Assembly (NCBI GenBank): GCA_017452565.1
Contig: JAFTMF010000137.1
Location: 1 to 9,668 of the forward strand
Reading direction: 5' to 3'
DNA: 9,668 bases
Origin: Clostridia bacterium
GTDB taxonomy: Bacteria > Bacillota > Clostridia > Oscillospirales > CAG-272
Under the pieces are notes generated by a model. The model worked only from the letters and a program-made list of their open reading frames with translations, was not told where the DNA came from and did not search any database. Position 1 is the stretch's first letter. Every line of letters starts with the position of its first letter. Both the position numbers and the translations under genes were made by a program. Positions 5,997 to 9,668 of this stretch are shown in pieces.

Positions 5997-7178
5997 ATGG
6001 CAGAAAAGACAATCAACAATCTGGATGCGTTCAAAGAAGATCATTCTGAGAATGTGATCGACACCAACAAAAAATTAAAAGTAGGTATCATCGGTACCGG
6101 TTGGATTGCAGGCTCTCATATGAACGAGCTGAAGAAGATGCCCGACGTAGAGATCGTTGGCGCAGCTGACCTTGTTCCCGGCAAGGCAAAGAAGTTTATG
6201 ACCGATTGGGGCTACCCCGACGTGCCCTGCTATCTCAGCGGCCACGAGATGCTGGAGGCGATCCCCGACCTGGACGCCGTTACCATCTGCACCTACAACA
6301 AGCAGCACGCTCCCTGTGCGATCGACGCGCTGGAGCACGGCGTTAACGTTCTGCTGGAAAAGCCCTTCACCGTTACTACCGAGGAAGCAATTGAGGTTAT
6401 GCGCGCTGAGAAGAAGAGCGGCAAGATCCTCTCCATTGGTTTCCAGCCTCGTTTCAACCCCAATATGCAGATGCTGAAGAAGTTCGTTCAGTCCGGCGAG
6501 CTGGGTAAGATTTACTACATTCAGACCGGTGGCGGACGCCGTCGCGGCATCCCCGCACCCTTCGGTACCTCCTTCATCGAGGAAAAGACCGCAGGTATCG
6601 GCGCAATGGCTGACATCGGCTGCTACTCTCTGGATATGGTACTGAACGCAGTTGGCTATCCCAAGCCTCTGACCGTTACCGGCTACAAGTCCGATTTCTT
6701 CGGCAAGGATCCTGCTTACTGGACTGCCGAGGGCAAGCCCGCTGAATACGCTGATCTCTTCGGCGTTGACGATTTCGCTGCAGGCTTCATCCGTCTGGAA
6801 GGCGGCATCATTCTGGACTTCCGTATTTCTTGGGCAATGAATATGGATACCGCAGGCGATACCCTGATTCTGGGTACCAAGGGCGGTCTGCGCATCCCCT
6901 CCACCGAGTGCTGGAACGGCTCCATCGGCGGCCCTATGAAGGTTTACCGCACTCTGCCTAACTCTACCACCGAAGTTTGCTGGGAGATCCCCATGCTGAA
7001 CAACACCCGTGAGGGCGAGTTCTACTACAAGATCCGTAACTTCCTGGATGCTATCAAGAACGGCGGCACCGCTCCCGTTCCTTCCTCTCAGATCCTCTTC
7101 AACCAGGCGATCATCGACGGTATCGTGAAGTCCTCTCAGTGCGGCCACGAGATCGAGATCGAGATCCCCGAGGTATAA
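5997..7178 (+). CDS. Gfo/Idh/MocA family oxidoreductase (sugar dehydrogenase)
   Basis: This is a 393-residue cytosolic NAD(P)-dependent dehydrogenase, likely to oxidise a sugar or glycoside hydroxyl to a ketone (or the reverse). After a 27-residue polar N-terminal extension, the Rossmann motif is G30-I-I-G33-T-G35-W-I-A38. The signature E121-K122-P123 supplies the catalytic lysine. The C-terminal substrate domain has D206-I-G-C-Y210-S-L-D, a D-x3-Y pattern as in glucose-fructose oxidoreductase-like members where others have histidine. The GGGRRRG segment (about 178-184) is a possible loop near the active site. There is no Tat or Sec signal, unlike Zymomonas GFOR. Start ATG 5997 has AAAGGAG (5981-5987) 9 nt upstream. 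It is the first gene of three diverging from the AraC regulator; the two TIM-barrel genes that follow suggest keto-sugar metabolism. Exact substrate unknown. Confidence 0.93.
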   Translation: MAEKTINNLDAFKEDHSENVIDTNKKLKVGIIGTGWIAGSHMNELKKMPDVEIVGAADLVPGKAKKFMTDWGYPDVPCYLSGHEMLEAIPDLDAVTICTYNKQHAPCAIDALEHGVNVLLEKPFTVTTEEAIEVMRAEKKSGKILSIGFQPRFNPNMQMLKKFVQSGELGKIYYIQTGGGRRRGIPAPFGTSFIEEKTAGIGAMADIGCYSLDMVLNAVGYPKPLTVTGYKSDFFGKDPAYWTAEGKPAEYADLFGVDDFAAGFIRLEGGIILDFRISWAMNMDTAGDTLILGTKGGLRIPSTECWNGSIGGPMKVYRTLPNSTTEVCWEIPMLNNTREGEFYYKIRNFLDAIKNGGTAPVPSSQILFNQAIIDGIVKSSQCGHEIEIEIPEV

Positions 7179-7188
7179 GGGTTACGAT

Positions 7189-7282
7189 GGGGCTTTGCCC
7201 CAAACCCCACCAAGAACCCTTTTGAAAAAGGGTTCTTGGAACTCCTAAAACTTTCATAAAGCCGGGCAAATACTTGCCCGGC
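7189..7282 (+). repeat. Composite palindromic module A (forward)
   Basis: Three hairpins lie in series after the dehydrogenase stop. They are GGGGC-TTT-GCCCC (7189-7201), a 14-nt inverted repeat CCAAGAACCCTTTT (7210-7223) with its complement (7226-7239), and GCCGGGCAA (7261-7269) with TTGCCCGGC (7274-7282). The second and third are joined by GGAACTCC and the tail ACTTTCATAAA. None has a T-run after it, so they do not look like ordinary terminators. Confidence 0.85.
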
Positions 7283-7303
7283 ACGGATTAGCAGCTATTC
7301 ACA

Positions 7304-7374
7304 GAAGTTTTTGAAGATTCCAAAGAAACTTTTTTCAAAAAGTTTCTTTGGCGGGTTGCAGGGCAGAGCCCTGC
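7304..7374 (-). repeat. Composite palindromic module A' (inverted copy)
   Basis: Read on the - strand this repeats the order of module A. It has the GC hairpin GCAGGGC-TCT-GCCCTGC (7374-7358), then AACCCG, then a 15-nt inverted repeat CCAAAGAAACTTTTT (7351-7337 with 7334-7320), then GGAATCTTC and AAAACTTCTG. Modules A and A' are therefore tail to tail. The outer hairpin ends one base before the ribosome binding site of the next gene. Confidence 0.8.
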
Positions 7375-7387
7375 GGGAGATTAATTT

Positions 7388-8212
7388 ATGAAACAATTCA
7401 AAGTTGGTCTGCAGCTTTACTCGGTTCGTTCTCTGATGGAGAAGGATTTCTACGGCACGCTGAAGGCGGTCAAGGAAGCCGGTTACGACTACGTAGAGTT
7501 TGCAGGATATTACGGTCACACTGCTGAGGAAGTTCGCTCTATGCTGGATGAGCTGGGTCTTACCTGTATCTCCGTGCATCAGGGTCCCGATCTGTTTATG
7601 GAAAAGGGTCAGGAAGCGGTGGACTATCTCACCACCATCGGTGCAAAGTATTGCGCCATTCCGTGGTACGGCATCGAGAACTTCCAAAACGGTAACTTCG
7701 ACGCTACCATCGAGATGTTCAAGAAGGTCAGCGCACTGCTGGCGAAGAGCGGCATCCGCCTGACCTACCACAATCACGACTTCGAGTTCCAGAAGCTGGA
7801 CGGCGAAGTGATTCTGGAGAAGATCTACGCCGCTATGGATGGCGGCATCGAGGGCGAAGTGGACACCTGCTGGGTACACTACGCCGGCGTGAATCCCGCT
7901 GAGTTCATCCTCAAGTACAAGGGTCAGATGAAGACCCTTCACCTGAAGGATTTCGTATGCGAAAAGCTGGGCGGCGGTCCCGTTTATGCGCTCATCGACG
8001 ATTCGGGCAAGGCTGAGGGCGGCTCCAAAGAGGACACCGGCTTCCGCTTCAAGCCCGTTGGACAGGGCATTCAGGATTTCCCTGCAATCCTTGCTGCAGC
8101 CGAAGAGGTTGGCATCGACTACGTCATCGTAGAGCAGGACGATTCCTACGATCAGTGCCCGCTGGATGCTGCAAGACAGTCCAGAGAGTATCTGAAAACC
8201 CTTGGTCTGTAA
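7388..8212 (+). CDS. Sugar phosphate isomerase/epimerase family protein (xylose isomerase-like TIM barrel)
   Basis: This 274-residue protein is a single (beta/alpha)8 barrel of the AP-endonuclease-2/xylose isomerase-like fold, whose members isomerise, epimerise, dehydrate or eliminate from keto-sugars with a divalent metal. It opens with the beta-1 pattern VGLQLYSVRSLM. Strand-end residues expected at the metal site are H128/H130 in YHNHDFEF, D159 in EVDTCW, H185 in LHLKDF and E249 in VEQDDSY. The Y-H-x-H and E-Q-D pattern resembles IolE (2-keto-myo-inositol dehydratase) more than epimerases that use a glutamate first. Start ATG 7388 has GGGAGA (7375-7380), which directly abuts a hairpin of module A'. 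It lies between the dehydrogenase and a second, clearly different TIM-barrel gene. Reaction and substrate are not determined; EC-level naming would be a guess. Confidence 0.92.
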   Translation: MKQFKVGLQLYSVRSLMEKDFYGTLKAVKEAGYDYVEFAGYYGHTAEEVRSMLDELGLTCISVHQGPDLFMEKGQEAVDYLTTIGAKYCAIPWYGIENFQNGNFDATIEMFKKVSALLAKSGIRLTYHNHDFEFQKLDGEVILEKIYAAMDGGIEGEVDTCWVHYAGVNPAEFILKYKGQMKTLHLKDFVCEKLGGGPVYALIDDSGKAEGGSKEDTGFRFKPVGQGIQDFPAILAAAEEVGIDYVIVEQDDSYDQCPLDAARQSREYLKTLGL

Positions 8213-8224
8213 AGACTTTGCCGA

Positions 8225-8253
8225 GAAGGAGTTCGCCATCGGCGAGCTCCTTC
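8225..8253 (+). repeat. Strong hairpin after the first TIM-barrel gene
   Basis: GAAGGAGTTCGCC (8225-8237) pairs with GGCGAGCTCCTTC (8241-8253) across an ATC loop, 13 bp with one G:T pair. It starts 12 nt after the stop codon. No T-run follows, so it may stabilise the message or only partly terminate. Confidence 0.75.
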
Positions 8254-8268
8254 CCGGCCCCCTTCCTG

Positions 8269-8336
8269 ACTTTTATAAGGCCGACCAATGTCGGCCGGCT
8301 GCACGGCGGGCAGACGTTGGTCGACTTTATAGAAGT
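8269..8336. repeat. Inverted pair of module tails (module B)
   Basis: ACTTTTATAAGGCCGACCAA (8269-8288) and the reverse complement of 8317-8336 agree at 17 of 20 positions; two of the three differences still allow G:U pairs. Inside, GGCCGAC (8279-8285) and GTCGGCC (8290-8296) make a 7-bp hairpin with a CAAT loop. The left arm matches the tail-plus-hairpin part of modules A and C. Confidence 0.75.
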
Positions 8337-8388
8337 TTTCAATATAGCTTGAACTATGATTCAAAACGATATAATTAGGAGAAATATT

Positions 8389-9354
8389 ATGAAACTTGGT
8401 GTAATGAATCCCGTGCTGGCGGCAATGCCCTTTGAAGAAGCACTGGCATATCTGAATTCGCTGGACGTACACGCTATTGAAATTGGCGCAGGCGGTTATC
8501 CCGGCGACGCACATCTGAAGCCCGAAGAGCTTATCGGGCATCCCGAGGCAGTAGAGGCTTACAAGGCTCTGCTGGCTAAATACGACATCACCATCGAGGC
8601 GCTGGCCTGCCACGGCAACCCTCTGCATCCCCAGAAGGAGATCGCTGAGAGCTTTGACCGTCAGTTCCGCAACGCCATTTTGGCGGCAGAGCTGCTGGGC
8701 GTTGAGACCATCGTAGGCTTTGCCGGCTGTCCCGGCGACTGCGAGAACTCGCTGTATCCCAACTGGGTAACCTGCCCTTGGCCCGACGATAATCTGAAGA
8801 TTCTCGACTGGCAGTGGAACGTAAAGGTCATCCCCTACTGGACCGAAATGGCAGCCTTTGCCAAGGCACACGGCATCAAGAAGATCGCTTTCGAGCTGCA
8901 TCCTTCTTTCGTGGTCTACAATCCCGAGACTGTGCTTCGTCTGAGAGCGGCTGTTGGCGATATCATCGGCGCAAACGTAGACCCCTCTCACCTGTTCTGG
9001 CAGGGTATCGATCCCGTAGAAGCTATCAAGGCTCTGCAGGGCGCAATCTACCACTTCCACGCGAAGGACACCGCCATCGACGCCCGCAACACCTCTGTGA
9101 ACGGCGTGCTGGACACCAAGTCCTACGGTGAGGTTCTGAACCGCGCGTGGGTATTCCGTACCGTTGGCTACGGTCACGATCAGCTGACTTGGAACCGCAT
9201 CATCTCCACTCTGCGCACCGTCGGCTATGACGGCGTGATCTCCATCGAGCACGAGGACAGCCTGATGTCCACCAAGCAGGGTCTGGAAAAGGCAGTATCC
9301 TTCCTCAAGGACGTCCTCATCACCGAGTCCGCAGGAGAGGCTTACTGGTTTTAA
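8389..9354 (+). CDS. Sugar phosphate isomerase/epimerase family protein (TIM barrel, keto-sugar type)
   Basis: This 321-residue protein is a second xylose isomerase-like TIM barrel, larger than and unlike its neighbour. The full metal-ligand set can be read at successive strand ends: E169 in FELHPSF, D198 in GANVDPSHLFW, H224 in YHFHAKDT and E287 in SIEHEDSL. Other conserved-looking parts are ACHGNPLHP, a FAGCPGD stretch and PNWVTCPWPDD, which should line the active site. The E-D-H-E set is that of D-psicose 3-epimerase-like enzymes and of the TIM-barrel subunits that cleave 3-keto-glycosides. ATG 8389 is chosen over ATG 8356 because AGGAG (8377-8381) lies 7 nt upstream; that gives an N-terminus at MKLGVMNPV. 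It ends the three-gene set. A role in elimination or epimerisation of a keto-sugar made by the dehydrogenase is inferred. Confidence 0.93.
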   Translation: MKLGVMNPVLAAMPFEEALAYLNSLDVHAIEIGAGGYPGDAHLKPEELIGHPEAVEAYKALLAKYDITIEALACHGNPLHPQKEIAESFDRQFRNAILAAELLGVETIVGFAGCPGDCENSLYPNWVTCPWPDDNLKILDWQWNVKVIPYWTEMAAFAKAHGIKKIAFELHPSFVVYNPETVLRLRAAVGDIIGANVDPSHLFWQGIDPVEAIKALQGAIYHFHAKDTAIDARNTSVNGVLDTKSYGEVLNRAWVFRTVGYGHDQLTWNRIISTLRTVGYDGVISIEHEDSLMSTKQGLEKAVSFLKDVLITESAGEAYWF

Positions 9355-9355
9355 T

Positions 9356-9522
9356 TGAGGCTCCGCCTCAAACTCCGGCAGGAACCTTTTTGAAGAAAAG
9401 CTGTAAGTCGGCAAAGCCGAATTACATAGGAGTTTGCCGCAGTTGCTTTGCAACTGCAACAAACATCTGGGTCCTTTGGAATCCCCAAAAACTTTTATAA
9501 AAGCCGACGAATGCTCGTCGGC
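9356..9522 (+). repeat. Composite palindromic module C with nested segment
   Basis: The order of module A recurs: TGAGGC-TCC-GCCTCA (9356-9370), then AGGAACC (9380-9386) and GGGTCCT (about 9469-9475) as arms of the central hairpin (6 of 7 pair), then GGAATCCCC, the tail ACTTTTATAAAA and GCCGACGA/TCGTCGGC (9503-9510, 9515-9522). Between the arms lies an extra segment (about 9401-9469) with two hairpins of its own: 9403-9412 with 9416-9425 (one mismatch), and GCAGTTGC/GCAACTGC (9439-9446, 9450-9457). Confidence 0.8.
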
Positions 9523-9605
9523 AGGGAAGAACTATAATAATGCTAAGTTTTTTGCATTGATGACCTTATCTTGTATTTGCCGGGCACAGCAAAGGAGGTG
9601 AGGAG
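9523..9605 (+). other. Gene-free stretch ending in a strong Shine-Dalgarno-like site
   Basis: No convincing ORF is seen here. An isolated TATAAT (9533-9538) has no -35 partner. AAAGGAGGTGA (9591-9601) is close to a perfect ribosome binding site, but no ATG follows within a usable distance (the first is at 9635). It may be the leader of a gene beyond the window or a chance purine run. Confidence 0.4.
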
Positions 9606-9652
9606 TCTGAGGGGCGTAAACTTCGGCGTTTGAGATGGTTCCGCCCCTCAGA
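9606..9652 (+). repeat. 11-bp hairpin with internal stem at right edge
   Basis: TCTGAGGGGCG (9606-9616) pairs perfectly with CGCCCCTCAGA (9642-9652). The 25-nt loop holds a small AAAC/GTTT stem (9618-9621 with 9628-9631). It lies directly after the Shine-Dalgarno-like site and could hide or replace a start region. Its role is unknown. Confidence 0.6.
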
Positions 9653-9668
9653 TTGCAATTTGGCAAAG

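Noticed and set aside
6075..7148. 357-codon open frame on the - strand opposite the dehydrogenase
   Set aside because: The + strand frame has full Gfo/Idh/MocA motifs and a strong ribosome site; the antisense translation looks like no known family and lacks a start signal.
7210..7239. Rho-independent terminator after the dehydrogenase gene
   Set aside because: The stem is strong, but the 3' arm is followed by AACTCC and not by a T-run, and the same structure recurs as part of a composite repeat, so it is listed as a repeat.
8155..8352. 65-codon + strand frame overlapping the end of the first TIM-barrel gene
   Set aside because: It is an out-of-frame continuation into the gap, crosses the hairpins, and has no ribosome site.
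8349..8375. TTGAAC and TATAAT as a promoter for the second TIM-barrel gene
   Set aside because: The spacer is only 15 bp, and transcription would begin near 8382, after the AGGAG site (8377-8381), leaving the message without its ribosome binding site.
8152..9462. 436-codon open frame on the - strand opposite the second TIM-barrel gene
   Set aside because: It is a mirror of codon bias in a strongly biased + strand gene whose protein has clear family motifs. It also runs through the palindromic repeats and has no recognisable domain.
7189..9530. CRISPR array or tandem direct repeats in the sugar-gene gaps
   Set aside because: The repeated units are palindromic, variable in stem sequence, in both orientations and irregularly spaced, with no uniform spacers.
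9577..9633. Short TTG-started frame at the right edge
   Set aside because: It has no ribosome site of its own, would place the strong Shine-Dalgarno-like site inside the coding region, and is only 18 codons long.

Overview
This 9.7 kb window looks like chromosomal DNA of a gut-type Firmicute, probably a clostridium of the Oscillospiraceae/Ruminococcaceae kind. The grounds are moderate-to-high GC coding DNA, strong AGGAG-type ribosome binding sites, sigma-A-like promoters, a pyrB-pyrI pair of the clostridial type, and intergenic palindromes of a style I associate with that group. The taxonomic call is inference; no rRNA or other marker gene is present.

Left part (1-4992, all + strand). The 3' part of pyrB (aspartate carbamoyltransferase catalytic chain, cut by the window edge) overlaps pyrI (regulatory chain). 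A 12-bp GAAA-loop hairpin follows, then a separate 20-bp hairpin built from a tandem heptamer. Next come a YdhF-like aldo/keto reductase and, 31 bp later, an unrecognised 402-residue protein with propeller-like strands and one strongly hydrophobic segment; that pair ends at an intrinsic terminator (3596-3635). A promoter near 3699-3726 then serves a TVP38/TMEM64 (DedA-like) membrane protein and a GNAT acetyltransferase. A symmetrical hairpin at 4955-4980 separates them from the convergent gene to the right.

Right part (4993-9354). An AraC-family regulator with a cupin sensor domain (- strand) is divergent from three + strand genes: a Gfo/Idh/MocA NAD(P)-dependent sugar dehydrogenase and two different xylose-isomerase-like TIM-barrel proteins (sugar phosphate isomerase/epimerase family). 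One dehydrogenase plus two such TIM barrels is the enzyme set used in keto-sugar chemistry, where a sugar hydroxyl is oxidised to a ketone and the product then undergoes epimerisation or beta-elimination. Known examples are levoglucosan catabolism and C-/O-glycoside cleavage by gut bacteria. The substrate here cannot be read from sequence. The 146-bp divergent region holds a near-consensus promoter for the regulator, a back-to-back -10 element facing the sugar genes, and a 7-bp inverted repeat placed as an AraC-type operator would be.

The most unusual feature is the DNA after each of the three sugar genes (7179-7387, 8213-8388, 9355-9530). Each gap carries composite palindromic modules that share an ACTTTYATAA-type tail followed by a GC-rich hairpin. 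One gap holds two modules in inverted orientation, one holds an inverted pair of tails, and one holds a module whose central hairpin seems to be interrupted by about 70 nt carrying two further hairpins. The last 314 bases (9355-9668) contain no gene I can support. They hold this third module and, at the right edge, a strong Shine-Dalgarno-like sequence followed by an 11-bp hairpin.
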